Shown piece by piece: positions 37,856 to 47,433 of a stretch of 64,000 nucleotides of DNA. Under the pieces are notes generated by a model that saw nothing but the letters and a program-made list of their open reading frames with translations, searched no databases and was not told where the DNA came from. Origin of the DNA: Planctomycetota bacterium (GTDB lineage: Bacteria > Planctomycetota > SZUA-567 > H5-PLA8); NCBI GenBank assembly GCA_015075375.1, contig JABTUM010000002.1:917393-981392 (forward strand), given 5' to 3'. The stretch's first letter is position 1. The number at the start of each line of letters is the position of its first letter. A program made the translations under genes and the position numbers.

Positions 37856-39130
37856 CTACGAACCGACCAGCGCGGCCCAGCCCCAGTTGACGTGATCGCC
37901 GGAGTCGTCGCCGTCGGGTCCGAAATCCACCTCAAGTGTGAGCGTTCCGCCTTTGGAAACGTCGGCGCTGACCGGAACCGCGCCGGATTCGGGAGTCAGG
38001 AGCTTGGATTCCCAAACCGCTTGTCCGTCCAGGAGCACGCGGGCGATCGCCGCTCCGCGCCCCCGCGTTTCGTCGTCGATCCCCACCCGCGCCACGAACT
38101 TGCGGCCCGGCGCGGGCTTGAGCACCCACGAGAGCTTCGATTTGGCATGCACGCCGATGCCCCGGTCGCACGGCAAGCCGCCCATGCGCATCAACTGGCC
38201 GTCACACGAGAGGTTCATTCGCGCAGGGAATTCCGCATCGAAGCCCGGTATTTGAATACTCTCCTTAGGTGTCAGACTCGAAAGCCAAGTCAATCCGCTG
38301 CCTTCACCCCCGGCCGGATAAAGCACCGCCAGCGTATCGCGCGGGAGGTCCAGCTTTCCGGCGAAGCGAGTCTCGAGCGTCAAAGCGTTGGCGTCAATCT
38401 TCAGCACTCGACCGCGAAGCACGTCGCCTGCTTTCATCCGCACCAGCGCTTCCAGGCCCGGCGCACCCTTTTTTTCCGGCGGCAACGGCTCGGTCTTGAA
38501 CTCCACCAGCCGCACCACCTCGCGCCCGGGCGTGGCGTAGTTCCCGCCGGGAAGCTCGATAAAGGCCTTCTCCTTGAATCGCGCCAACTGGCCTTCGACG
38601 ACTTCGAGATTACGGTAAGTCACGCGGTGGCGTTGCCCCGGCCGCACGCTCAGCGGCGCGCCCTCCGACTCGCTGGCCGTGTCGTTCAGCGCGGCAAGCA
38701 GCCGCGCATACCCGCCCAACGCCGGAAAATTCTCCGGCATCCCGGGCGGAAGCGCGAAGAATGCGCCCGAAAGTTCGGCCCGCGCCAGATCCAGGCTCTT
38801 GCCCAACGAAGTCGCGCTGACCGTGGCCTTATCGCCCACCAGCGCATCCAGTTCTCCGGCCAGGAGCGAACCGTCGCGCAAGCAGACGCCGTTGGCCAAG
38901 CGCTGCGGAGCTGCGGTATTGGAGAACCGGATCAGCAATACCTGTCCGGCATCGACGGCCGTCGCACCCACCTTAAGACTGTGCCCTGCGCCGGCGATCG
39001 TGCCTTCCAGCCGTTCGCCGTCGGCACGATAGAGCTCCTCGCCCTGCGCCGCCCATACCATGGCGCAGCAGCAGAGTGCGAGGCCCCAGCACCGCCCCAA
39101 CGCCGGACGCGAGTCGTTCTTCCAATGCCG
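37856..39130 (-). CDS. exported NPCBM-domain protein
   Basis: 424 residues from the ATG at 39130. A signal peptide (LGLALCCCAMVWAAQG) is followed by a region of beta-barrel-like repeats (LYRADGERLEGTIAG, GDVLRGRVLKIDANAL) similar to SH3/Sm-like modules. The last 140 residues form an NPCBM-type carbohydrate-binding module: CDRGIGVHAKSKLSWVL, then FVARVGIDDETRGRG, VLLDGQAVWESKLL and DHVNWGWAAL. Such proteins bind glycans outside the cell. No catalytic domain is visible. Related proteins are common in Planctomycetota. Confidence 0.85.
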   Translation of the reverse strand, partial: RHWKNDSRPALGRCWGLALCCCAMVWAAQGEELYRADGERLEGTIAGAGHSLKVGATAVDAGQVLLIRFSNTAAPQRLANGVCLRDGSLLAGELDALVGDKATVSATSLGKSLDLARAELSGAFFALPPGMPENFPALGGYARLLAALNDTASESEGAPLSVRPGQRHRVTYRNLEVVEGQLARFKEKAFIELPGGNYATPGREVVRLVEFKTEPLPPEKKGAPGLEALVRMKAGDVLRGRVLKIDANALTLETRFAGKLDLPRDTLAVLYPAGGEGSGLTWLSSLTPKESIQIPGFDAEFPARMNLSCDGQLMRMGGLPCDRGIGVHAKSKLSWVLKPAPGRKFVARVGIDDETRGRGAAIARVLLDGQAVWESKLLTPESGAVPVSADVSKGGTLTLEVDFGPDGDDSGDHVNWGWAALVGS

Positions 39131-39180
39131 CATGGCGATCACCTTAGCCTACACCGCCTGACCTGTCGAGTTGACCGGAT

Positions 39181-40080
39181 TCACGCGCGCTTGCGAGCCC
39201 GGATAAAGCGATCCTTCCCATTCAGATCGCGCGCCACCTCGACGGCTTCGAACTCACCCCGTGCGTCGATACGAGCGCTCAGCGCGTCAGCATGCGCAGG
39301 GGCGATCTCGAGCCCCAGCCAGCCGCCGCCTTCCAGCCACGCCCCCGCCCCATCCACGATCCGGTCCAGCACCGCGCGCCCGGCGTCTTCGGCAAAGAGC
39401 GCCTGAGCCGGCTCGTGGTCGCGCACCTCAGGCTGCAATCCGGATCGTTGTGCCGGATCGATGTACGGCGGATTGGAAAGCAGCAGGCCGACCCGGCCGC
39501 GCAATTCGGCCGGCAGCGGCACAAACAGATCGCCTACCAGCCAAGTGACCCGCTCATTCAAATTCAGCGCGGTTCCGTTCGCTTGCGCAACCTCCAGCGC
39601 CGCCGCGCTGGCATCGACCGCCCATACTTTAGTCCGCGTATCCTGCGCCGCCGTATAAAGCGCCAGGCAACCGCTTCCCGTACCGAGATCGACGGCCCTC
39701 AGTTCCTCTCCTGCGCGTTCCTTCAGCCGTTCGACGCCCCAGGCCGCCAATTCTTCGGTTTCGGGCCGCGGAATCAGCACCGCCGGCGTGACCTTCAGCT
39801 TTAGCCCCAGAAACGGCGCATGACCCATGACGTATTGCAGCGGCTCGCGCAATTCGCCGCGGCGTTTGACGAACGCGCGGAACTTTTCCAGATGCTCAGG
39901 CGCCACCGGCTTTTCGAAATCGACGTACAGCCGCACCCGGTCGCAACCCAGAACCTCGGCCAGAAGCAACTCGGCCTGCAAACGCGGCGAATCGACTTCC
40001 TTTTTGCGGAAGTAGTCGGCGGTCCATTTGATCAGGTCCAGGGATGTCCAGACGCGCGCCGCGCCTTGGGTTTCGGACAT
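39181..40080 (-). CDS. prmC: peptide chain release factor N5-glutamine methyltransferase
   Basis: 299 residues, the family length. It methylates the Gln of the GGQ motif in release factors. The SAM site is RAVDLGTGSGCLAL and the substrate motif is NPPY in LLSNPPYIDPAQR. The N-terminal helical domain includes DSPRLQAELLLAEVLG, typical of PrmC. The ATG at 40080 follows the prfA stop by three bases, so the enzyme and its substrate are made from one operon, as in many bacteria. Confidence 0.95.
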   Translation of the reverse strand: MSETQGAARVWTSLDLIKWTADYFRKKEVDSPRLQAELLLAEVLGCDRVRLYVDFEKPVAPEHLEKFRAFVKRRGELREPLQYVMGHAPFLGLKLKVTPAVLIPRPETEELAAWGVERLKERAGEELRAVDLGTGSGCLALYTAAQDTRTKVWAVDASAAALEVAQANGTALNLNERVTWLVGDLFVPLPAELRGRVGLLLSNPPYIDPAQRSGLQPEVRDHEPAQALFAEDAGRAVLDRIVDGAGAWLEGGGWLGLEIAPAHADALSARIDARGEFEAVEVARDLNGKDRFIRARKRA

Positions 40081-40083
40081 GGG

Positions 40084-41175
40084 TCAGTTCGCCGTGGATG
40101 CCGGGTTCCCGGCGCTTTCGCGCTTGCGCGCGGCCTTGAGCTTGGCGATCAGTTCGTCGAGGCGCCCGGCGATGATGTTCTCCACCGGCCAGTTCTTGTC
40201 GTCGCCTTCGAGGCGGTGATCGGTGCAGCGGCCCTGCGGGAAATTGTACGTACGGATACGCTCGCTTCGCTCGCCCGAGCCCATCTGCCCCAAGCGCTGG
40301 TCGCTGCGTTCCTGCTCGACCCTCATCTTTTCGAGCGCGTACAGCTTGGCGCGCAGAATCTGCCACGCGCGCTCGCGATTCGTCTTCTGGCTGCGCGTTT
40401 CCATGCAGTGAACGATGATGCCGCTGGGTACATGCCGCAACTGGCACTGCGTGGCCACCTTATTGACGTTTTGACCGCCGGGGCCGCCCGCGCCGCAGAA
40501 TTTCTCTTCCACATCCTTCGGGTCGATCTTGACCTCGACTTCTTCGACCTCGGGCAGGATCGCGACGCGCACCATGCTGGTGTGAATGCGCCCCTGCGTC
40601 TCGGTAGCTGGCACGCGTTGCACGCGGTGCCCGCCGCCTTCGAAGCGGAGATCGCCAAAAGCCCCCGCGCCTTCGACGCGGAAGGCGATGTCGTTAAAGC
40701 CGCCGGCATTGCCTTGCGATAGATTCAGGACCGTGAGCTTCCAGCCCTTGCGTTCGATGTAGCGCTTATACATATCGAACAGATCGGCTGCGAAGAGCGC
40801 CGCTTCGTCGCCGCCGGTGCCCTTGTAGATCTCGAAGATGACGTTGCGGCCGGCATCTTCGTCCAGGTCTTCGCTATCGGCCAGTTCAAGCAACTTGGCG
40901 CGCGCCTGATCCATGCGCGCCCGCGCTTCGGGAACCTGCTCCTGCGCCATCTCCTTAAGTTCGGCGTCGGATGACGAGTCTTTGAGGATCGATTCGGCTT
41001 CCTTCAGATCGGCTTCCGCCTTGGCGTAAGGTTCGAACAGTTCGCCCAACTGCCCCATGCGCCCGTATTCGCGCAACCAACCGGCGTATTCCGGCCGCGC
41101 CGGCGACGTCGGATCGGCGATGAGCTTCTGAAGTTCCAGGTAGCGCCGGCCGCGCTTTTCGATCTCTTCCCACAT
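40084..41175 (-). CDS. prfA: peptide chain release factor 1
   Basis: 363 residues. RF1 terminates at UAA and UAG. The GGQ motif is in GAGGPGGQNVNKVATQC, and the RF1-type PAT tripeptide is in RVQRVPATETQGRIHTS, which distinguishes it from RF2 (SPF). Because this genome reads UGA as Sec in at least one gene, the distinction matters: RF1 does not compete for UGA. It is followed directly by prmC and is divergent from tRNA-Pro. Confidence 0.95.
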   Translation of the reverse strand: MWEEIEKRGRRYLELQKLIADPTSPARPEYAGWLREYGRMGQLGELFEPYAKAEADLKEAESILKDSSSDAELKEMAQEQVPEARARMDQARAKLLELADSEDLDEDAGRNVIFEIYKGTGGDEAALFAADLFDMYKRYIERKGWKLTVLNLSQGNAGGFNDIAFRVEGAGAFGDLRFEGGGHRVQRVPATETQGRIHTSMVRVAILPEVEEVEVKIDPKDVEEKFCGAGGPGGQNVNKVATQCQLRHVPSGIIVHCMETRSQKTNRERAWQILRAKLYALEKMRVEQERSDQRLGQMGSGERSERIRTYNFPQGRCTDHRLEGDDKNWPVENIIAGRLDELIAKLKAARKRESAGNPASTAN

Positions 41176-41332
41176 ACCTTCAGTCTACGGCGAGGGACCG
41201 ATTTTCACAATTGGCGAGCGCCGCGCACTGTCCTTGACGAAAGCCGGCGCTGCGGCTATCAATGGCCCCCTCGCCCGTACCGGAACGCGCGCTTCCGTTC
41301 GCTCGCTATCCGCACAGGCCGTGTCCACCCGT

Positions 41333-41410
41333 CGGGGCGTAGCTCAGCTTGGCTAGAGCGCTGCGTTCGGGACGCAGAGGTCGCAGGTTCAAATCCTGTC
41401 GCCCCGACCA
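41333..41410 (+). tRNA. tRNA-Pro (anticodon CGG)
   Basis: 78 bases including an encoded CCA. The acceptor CGGGGCG pairs with CGCCCCG; the anticodon arm is CTGCG-TTCGGGA-CGCAG with anticodon CGG at 41368-41370; the T arm has GTTCAAATC. It stands alone between prfA (divergent) and the zinc-ribbon gene. The bases from 41411 to 41632 hold no gene that I can support. Confidence 0.96.
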
Positions 41411-41632
41411 CCACCTGTTACGTTCGGCCTGAGGTAATTGCCGCAGCCAGTCACTCGTCGTCGGCGGCGTCTATCCACCAAGGCCAAGCTTTATTTGCGC
41501 AACGTCGATCCGGATTTTCCGCCGGCAGTCTCTAGTCGCTCGCCGCAGGCGGAATAGGAGATTTCGCAGCGACTGCGTAGAAGCGGGCCTTGTGGTGGAG
41601 GAACTTGACTGTTTGGGAGCGGGCCCCGTCGC

Positions 41633-43594
41633 TTACTTGCATTGCTCAAGAAATTGCGCGGCCGGTTTTCCGTTCACCGTCGTAAGTGTTTTGATTTTCC
41701 GCAGAATGGCACCTATTTCGGGACTGGGCTTGGGGTCGAAGGTCAAATTCTTCAAGCCAGGCATCTCACCCAAAGGCGAGTAATCCTTGATCCGCGGGCA
41801 CGCGGCAATGTTCAACACCGCGATCTTGCAGCTGCGCAGGGGCGCCAAATCGAATACGCGTGAATTGTAAGCATGCAGTTCGAGCAATTCCGGTAGGTGA
41901 GCCAGCGGCGCGAGGTCCAACTTGCCTTCATGGCCCATGATTACTCCGGTCTCCAGCCTCTGCAGGCTCTTGAGTGCGCGCAGCGGCGTGATATCGCTCA
42001 GGTTCTGGCCGTCAATTTTGAGCCCGACGATGGCGCTGTTCCCCACCTGGGAACGTATCTTCGTATCGGGAAGTTTGGGATTCAGCTCTTTTAGCTTCGC
42101 GTTCACCGCCTCGACCTGGTCCTCCGGCCTCAAACTCGCGACGGCCGCGATCCACGCGTCCGTGACGGGGCCCGGCCTTTTGAAACCCCAGTCGGCGGCG
42201 GCGGCCAACCAGCCCGCGAAGCGCGGTTGCGCGCGGTAGAGCGCCAGCGTTCCGGCATGTAACGTGCGCGCGCGTTCGATCAGACCTGGAACCGTCTCCC
42301 ATTCTTTGGCGTCCGCTTTTGCGGCCAGCGCCTGCAATTCCGCTTCCGCGGCAAGCTCGCGCATCCGCGCTTCCAGCCGTTCGCGAACGTGCGCGCAAAG
42401 CGTCGGACTTGAGCCGCCGGCCTGCGCCGCTCCCGCCTGTTCCACCAACGCCTTGATCCCCGAGGCATCCGCCGTGGCGCTCGAGCCGTACCACGCCGGC
42501 GCTTGAGCAAAGACCAGCTTGATGCCGCTGTCGGCTACCTGCGCGAGGCCCATGCGCATCAATTCCCCGCGCGTTTCGGAGCCCAATTCGTCGAGCTTCC
42601 ATTTCTGCTGCGCGCTGGCGCCTTTGCCCAGCGCAATCTCGATCGTAAACTCGTTGTCCTTGAAACTCGTGATCCGGGCTGGCTTCTCCGCACCGGTTTC
42701 GAGCGCCTGTCCCCCGGCTTTGACCAGCTTGAAATCGGGCTTCCGCAAAGCCACTTGCTCCGCTCCAGCACCTAATGCTCGCTCCAACTCCGCCGCGGAC
42801 TGCGCCAGCGCCTCATCGAGCTTCAAGGCCTCCGTGAATCCTTCAAGCCGAGGGTCCTGCCGCGCACGCTCCAGTCGCTTCAATGCGGATGCTGCATCGC
42901 GCACTGCCAGGCGGCCCATGAACTCACCGTAAAACTCCTCGTAGTACAACCGGGGTTCCATGGAAGGCTCAACCGGAGTCTTCGGCGTTGCTTGGACCAC
43001 CGGCGGCTCCGGAGCTTTGTGGACCGGTTCCGGCGTGACTGGTGCGGCCACGGTAGGAGGCTCGGGCTTAGGTCGCGGTGCTTCGACCTTCACCGCTATC
43101 GGTTCTGGTTTCGGAGCGTGCATCGGGGCGGGAGGTTCGAGATCGGGCAACGGCGGCTCCGTCACCAGCCGCGGCGCGGCGACAGTGGCAGACTGCCCGG
43201 TGGCCACCTTCTTTTCGGGCTGGGGGCCGGAACCGCTGCTCAAGACCACCATCACTACGATACAGCCGATCGCCACCACGCCGCCGATAATCAGCACATA
43301 GGGCGGCTGCTTGGATGCTTGAACCGTTCTCGGCCGCGCTTGCGCCGCTGCGGCGCGCCGAGCAGCGGCGGGAGCAGCGGGTTTCAAGCGTTCTGCCTGC
43401 GGTTGGGCCGGCGACGCCTGCTGCGTCAGTTCCATAGCTTGCTCATCGGTAAGGGGCAACGTTTCGAGCGTCATGACGCCTTCGGCGCAATCCGTGCAAT
43501 ACACGCCGCGGATCTTCTTGTCCTTGGCCTTCCCCATCTCGATTTCGCGGTCGGTCAGGCGCTTACCGCACTTTTCGCAAAAGAAGAATTTCAT
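41633..43594 (-). CDS. zinc-ribbon membrane protein with C-terminal leucine-rich-like repeats
   Basis: 653 residues from the ATG at 43594 (MKFFFCEKCG). A zinc ribbon is visible at the N terminus: C-x2-C in FFCEKCGKRL and C-x2-C in VYCTDCAEG. After a basic linker comes a membrane helix (YVLIIGGVVAIGCIVVMVVL), then a Pro/Glu-rich spacer and a long helical region. The last 150 residues have a leucine-rich-repeat-like pattern (DITPLRALKSLQRLETG, DLAPLAHLPELLELHAY, FDLAPLRSCKIAVLNIA). The layout suggests a cytoplasmic zinc ribbon with an extracytoplasmic protein-binding end. No enzyme motif is visible and I cannot name the family. Confidence 0.82.
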   Translation of the reverse strand: MKFFFCEKCGKRLTDREIEMGKAKDKKIRGVYCTDCAEGVMTLETLPLTDEQAMELTQQASPAQPQAERLKPAAPAAARRAAAAQARPRTVQASKQPPYVLIIGGVVAIGCIVVMVVLSSGSGPQPEKKVATGQSATVAAPRLVTEPPLPDLEPPAPMHAPKPEPIAVKVEAPRPKPEPPTVAAPVTPEPVHKAPEPPVVQATPKTPVEPSMEPRLYYEEFYGEFMGRLAVRDAASALKRLERARQDPRLEGFTEALKLDEALAQSAAELERALGAGAEQVALRKPDFKLVKAGGQALETGAEKPARITSFKDNEFTIEIALGKGASAQQKWKLDELGSETRGELMRMGLAQVADSGIKLVFAQAPAWYGSSATADASGIKALVEQAGAAQAGGSSPTLCAHVRERLEARMRELAAEAELQALAAKADAKEWETVPGLIERARTLHAGTLALYRAQPRFAGWLAAAADWGFKRPGPVTDAWIAAVASLRPEDQVEAVNAKLKELNPKLPDTKIRSQVGNSAIVGLKIDGQNLSDITPLRALKSLQRLETGVIMGHEGKLDLAPLAHLPELLELHAYNSRVFDLAPLRSCKIAVLNIAACPRIKDYSPLGEMPGLKNLTFDPKPSPEIGAILRKIKTLTTVNGKPAAQFLEQCK

Positions 43595-43693
43595 GGCTCG
43601 TTCCAGCCTGTCCGAATTCTTGAATAGTGCCAACTCTGCTTCGAACAGTATATGCGTGGGGCGCCCGATGAGGGCCAGAAATTCCGGCGGGTA

Positions 43694-45604
43694 TTAGACG
43701 CGAACCGATTGCTGCCAGTCTTTGTCCGGCATCGGATAGTGTTCCAGCACTTCCTGCAAGGCGTCGAGCCGCCTCAGCCCGTAGGCCAGGTTGCAATTGA
43801 GGTGCTCTTCGACCGCGCTATCGAGGCACATGTGCTTCGCCGCAAGCCGGAAGTTGTTCACCAGGTCGCCCGCTTTGGCCTTCAGGTCTTCCACGCGGAA
43901 ACGCAAGCGTCCGGTGCTGAATGGATCGGCTTGGCCGGACTGGATATTGAGATAGTCGGCGGCCACCGCCTTATCGAACCGGTCGACGTAATGGTCGAAC
44001 GCGCTCAAGCTCAGCCAGGTGTCCAGGAACGTCAGCGTCTTGCGGTTGCGCCGGCATTTATCGAATACGTCGTGGATCAGATCCCGGGCTTCGCGCGCAT
44101 AGTCGCGCAACTGGCAGTCGTACACGCCCCACAGCCGCTCCTGGTCCACGCGTTCTTTGATGCCGTGAAACCGCGCGCCGTAGCGCAGCAGGAAATCCTG
44201 GCGCGTGACCTGCTTCCGACCTCCCCATGAGCGCTCCGAGGCATACAGCAGCGCCGGCCAGGCCAAGTCCGGGGGCGCCAATTGCGGTCCCAGCGAAGTC
44301 TCACGCGTGTAAGCCGTCGTTAAGAGTCCGCCGATCAGGCCCAGGTCCGCGGCCTCGGACCAAGCATCCAGGCTGTCGAAGGACTCGTACTTAAAGGAAG
44401 GCTGCCGCGCCACCACGCCCCAAGCCGATCGATCCAGCTTCTTGTAGCGGTCCAGCGCCGTGAGCATCGTCTGGCCCGGGCGTCCGGCATTGGAAGGGTA
44501 ATCGTTGAGCAGCAGCAGGACCTCAGGCGGCAGCCACTTGATCTGCTCGCTCGTCATCTCGCGGATCTGTTCGTCCCACATCAGGACGCCTTGGCTGCGG
44601 CTGGACAAATACCGAGCGGCCTTGCCGAAATGCTCCAGGTACAGCGACGAGCGCCCGCCGATCTGCCGCGCACGGGCCTGGCAGGCTGCGCAATGCCCCA
44701 GGAATCGCGTGTGGTCGCCGCCTACATGGAACAGCCCGCCGCTGTGGCACGCCAGAAGGTCTTCCGCCATCGCCGTGAAGATTTCCAGCGTTGACGGATG
44801 GCTGGGGCAGAACATCTGCAGATAGCGCGGATCCTCGCGCAGTTCCTTATACGGATCGTGGCGCAGCACGTACCCCACGTTGCCTAGCGCGTTCAGGAGC
44901 GGGATCAGCAGGATGCCGCGCTCCTTGGCCATCGCATCGAGACCTTGGATGTAGTTCGGCGGCAGTGCGCTCTGGGCCGAGAGTCCCGGCTGCGAGTTGT
45001 ACGAGAAATAGTCCTCGTACTCCAAAATCACTGTGTTGAACTTGTAATGGCTGAGCTTGTCGATCAGCGATTCGAGGTATTCGCGCTTCGGCGGCCATCC
45101 TTTGAAGTCCAGATGTACCGCGCGGACGGGGAGCAGCGGGCCGTCTTCGATGATCAGCCCTGGGATGTCGCCGCGGTCTTCGGCGATCTGCTGCAGCGTC
45201 TGGCCTGCGTAATAGAAGCCGTTTTCGTCGGCAGCTTCCATCAGCACACCGTCTTCCTGCACCGTCATGCGGTAGCCTTCGGGCTTGCGGCCAGGGCCCC
45301 GCATCGGGCGGGGATTGCGCGACCAGGAGCGCGGCACGCTGGGTGAAGTCGTCAGGAAGCCCTGGTTCGCGAGCAACACGTCGCTGGTTTGAAGCTGCGT
45401 GCGGGTGCCCAAATCGGTGAGTTGTTCGGCGATGATCTTCGCGCGCGCGCGAAAGCCCGGCAGCGGCGCGGCGGACAGATGCAGAAACAAACTGGGCGGC
45501 ATGCGCCAAGGCGCGCCGTGAGGACTGATGGACAACGGTTGCGGCAGCAGATTCAGTTCCGCGCCAAATCCCGCAGCGTTGCCTTCGGATCCCGTCAGCG
45601 GCAT
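43694..45604 (-). CDS. GH20-like glycoside hydrolase with altered catalytic motif
   Basis: 636 residues, no clear signal peptide. The layout matches family 20 hexosaminidases: an N-terminal domain ending GFYYAGQTLQQIAED, then a barrel starting RAVHLDFKGWPPKREYLESLIDKL. The catalytic segment reads HVGGDH at 293-298, where active GH20 enzymes have H-x-G-G-D-E; the Glu general acid is replaced by His298. The enzyme may be inactive, may use another residue, or may belong to a sister family. Two Cys pairs (CxxC-like HCAACQ) follow. It is downstream of comF, gap about 108 bases, same strand. Confidence 0.8.
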   Translation of the reverse strand: MPLTGSEGNAAGFGAELNLLPQPLSISPHGAPWRMPPSLFLHLSAAPLPGFRARAKIIAEQLTDLGTRTQLQTSDVLLANQGFLTTSPSVPRSWSRNPRPMRGPGRKPEGYRMTVQEDGVLMEAADENGFYYAGQTLQQIAEDRGDIPGLIIEDGPLLPVRAVHLDFKGWPPKREYLESLIDKLSHYKFNTVILEYEDYFSYNSQPGLSAQSALPPNYIQGLDAMAKERGILLIPLLNALGNVGYVLRHDPYKELREDPRYLQMFCPSHPSTLEIFTAMAEDLLACHSGGLFHVGGDHTRFLGHCAACQARARQIGGRSSLYLEHFGKAARYLSSRSQGVLMWDEQIREMTSEQIKWLPPEVLLLLNDYPSNAGRPGQTMLTALDRYKKLDRSAWGVVARQPSFKYESFDSLDAWSEAADLGLIGGLLTTAYTRETSLGPQLAPPDLAWPALLYASERSWGGRKQVTRQDFLLRYGARFHGIKERVDQERLWGVYDCQLRDYAREARDLIHDVFDKCRRNRKTLTFLDTWLSLSAFDHYVDRFDKAVAADYLNIQSGQADPFSTGRLRFRVEDLKAKAGDLVNNFRLAAKHMCLDSAVEEHLNCNLAYGLRRLDALQEVLEHYPMPDKDWQQSVRV

Positions 45605-45712
45605 AGTTAGCCTTTAGCGTTCACGCGCACCCCGACGATGCGGGCATACCAAATCAATGCGAACCGGTCAATGGCGGTAAGGCGAAGCGGCCGTCGATCG
45701 GCCCAGCGCGCC

Positions 45713-46558
45713 TCAGCCGCGCGCCAGCGCCACGGCCCGCACCTCGCCGACCCCCGCATCGCGCAGCGTCCGAGCGCACTCGCTCACGGTGCTCCCGGTC
45801 GTAATGACGTCGTCCAGCACCAGCACTGCGGCGCCGGAAAGCTTCGCGCAAACCGCCGTGTCGGCCACGAAGGCCCCGCGCAGATTTTGGCGGCGCGCGT
45901 CGGCATTTAGGGTCGCCTGGGGCGGCGTGGAGCGCACTTTTTTTAACAATTCCGTGCGTACCGGAACGCACAAAGCCGCGCCCAGTTCGAGCGCCAGCTC
46001 TTCCGACTGGTTAAAGCCGCGCCGCCGCCGGTCGGCTTCGACCAGCGGAACGGGCACGATCCCCGCCAGCGGGCGCTTGCCCGCATCAAGCCCCGTCTCG
46101 CGAACCCGTTCCGCCAGGAGCCGGCCGTAAAGCCCCACGGCCTGCAACCCGGCGCTGAACTTAAGCGCCAATATCGCGCTACGCAGCGGCTCTTCGTAAC
46201 AGGCCAGCGTACAGGTAGCCGTCACGTACACCGGCGGATGCGTGGCGCAACTGGGACAACCGTCCACCGCGCCGCGCCCCTGCCCCACCCGGTCGCCGCA
46301 GCGCATGCAGCGATCCACGCCGATCCATTCGATCCGCTCCGCGCAGCCCAGACACAGCGCACGATTGGGACCGGCAGGCAGCGGCGTACCGCAGCTCATG
46401 CAATGCGGCGGATAAAGCAGCGCCGCCGCAGCGTCCAAGCCGCGCCGAGCCTGCTCCAGCGTACGCCGAGCCCACGGGCCTTCCGGCGCGCGCGGCGGCA
46501 GCAGCCACGCCGAGTACCGCTCCGGCCAGGCGGGGCGTCGTACGGGCGCCTCAGTCAC
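45713..46558 (-). CDS. comF: ComF-family phosphoribosyltransferase-like protein
   Basis: 281 residues from a GTG start that overlaps the stop of yjbQ by eight bases. An N-terminal zinc-finger-like region has C-x2-C pairs (CMSCGTPL, CLGCAER, CMRCGD, CPSCAT). The phosphoribosyltransferase part includes PVPLVEADRRRRGFNQSEEL and the PRPP site VLVLDDVITTGST. ComF proteins support DNA uptake in naturally competent bacteria, but many homologues occur elsewhere and the biochemical role is not settled. Confidence 0.9.
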   Translation of the reverse strand: MTEAPVRRPAWPERYSAWLLPPRAPEGPWARRTLEQARRGLDAAAALLYPPHCMSCGTPLPAGPNRALCLGCAERIEWIGVDRCMRCGDRVGQGRGAVDGCPSCATHPPVYVTATCTLACYEEPLRSAILALKFSAGLQAVGLYGRLLAERVRETGLDAGKRPLAGIVPVPLVEADRRRRGFNQSEELALELGAALCVPVRTELLKKVRSTPPQATLNADARRQNLRGAFVADTAVCAKLSGAAVLVLDDVITTGSTVSECARTLRDAGVGEVRAVALARG

Positions 46559-46949
46559 CGCACACCTTCACATGGATGCTGCGGCGGCGCGGACCGTCGA
46601 ACTCGCAGAAGTAAATGCCCTGCCACGTCCCGAGGACCAGCTTGCCGTCGCGGACCAGCACCGTCGCGCTGTGCCCCATCAGGCTCGACTTCACGTGCGC
46701 CGCGCTGTTCCCTTCGCCATGCCTGAAAAACGGCTGCTCCCACGGGACCATGCGGTCGAGCATCGCGAGCATGTCGCTCTTCACGGTCGGATCGGCATTC
46801 TCGTTGATCGTCACGCCGGCCGTCGTGTGCGGGACGTACACGATCGCATGCCCGCTGGCGACGCCGCTTTGCCGCACCGCCGCCTGCACTTCGTCGGTGA
46901 TCTCGCGAAACTCGTCGCGCTGAGCGGTTCGAATCTCGAAGGTTTCCAT
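46551..46949 (-). CDS. yjbQ: YjbQ-family protein (secondary thiamine-phosphate synthase type, UPF0047)
   Basis: 132 residues from the ATG at 46949 (METFEIRT), with GGAAAGG upstream. The whole UPF0047 pattern is present: IVYVPHTTAGVTINENADP, HGEGNSAAHVKSSLMG and GTWQGIYFCEFDGPR. Some members have weak thiamine-phosphate synthase activity, but the in vivo role is uncertain. It lies between ruvX and comF, overlapping the latter, so it is part of the same operon. Confidence 0.93.
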   Translation of the reverse strand: METFEIRTAQRDEFREITDEVQAAVRQSGVASGHAIVYVPHTTAGVTINENADPTVKSDMLAMLDRMVPWEQPFFRHGEGNSAAHVKSSLMGHSATVLVRDGKLVLGTWQGIYFCEFDGPRRRSIHVKVCGD

Positions 46950-46965
46950 CGCCGGCCTTTCCGCG

Positions 46966-47433
46966 TCAGGTCGTCTTGGGCGGCTGCGCGCGTGCTTCGC
47001 GGCGTTTGCGGGCCGCGCGCTCTTCCACGTAAGACTCCAGCAGCAGCGCCGCGGCCACCGCATCCACCCGCGCTTTGCGCTTCTTCCGCGTCAGGCCCAA
47101 TGCGCCGATCTTCTGCTGAGCCGAATAACTCGTCAGGCGTTCGTCGCTGAAGTCCACCGGAAGCCCCGTCGCGGATGCCACTTCGGCTCCGAACGCGCGC
47201 GCGGACTTCGCCGCCGGGCCTTCGCTGTCGTTCATGTTGATCGGCAGGCCCACCACGATTCCTACGCACTGCCGGTCCCGCGCCAACGCGGCGATCTCTT
47301 TCAGGAGCCGGTCCCTCGGTTCGGCATCGAGGTAGCAGACCGGATGAACCGTGCCCAGCAGCGATGCGCTGGCTACGCCCACGCGCACGGTGCCCGGATC
47401 GAGTCCCAGCAGCGGTCCTTCGGGCAGGCTCAT
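46966..47433 (-). CDS. ruvX: putative pre-16S rRNA nuclease / Holliday junction resolvase-like YqgF
   Basis: 155 residues from the ATG at 47433, which overlaps the stop of the upstream fusion gene (ATGA). RNase H-fold motifs: GLDPGTVRVGVA at the N terminus, VVGLPINMNDSEG, the acid in FSDERLTSYSA and the C-terminal K-x3-D helix (KARVDAVAAALLLESYVE). In bacteria YqgF processes pre-16S rRNA. The in-frame stretch upstream to 47946 belongs to another gene and is not part of it. Confidence 0.93.
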   Translation of the reverse strand: MSLPEGPLLGLDPGTVRVGVASASLLGTVHPVCYLDAEPRDRLLKEIAALARDRQCVGIVVGLPINMNDSEGPAAKSARAFGAEVASATGLPVDFSDERLTSYSAQQKIGALGLTRKKRKARVDAVAAALLLESYVEERAARKRREARAQPPKTT

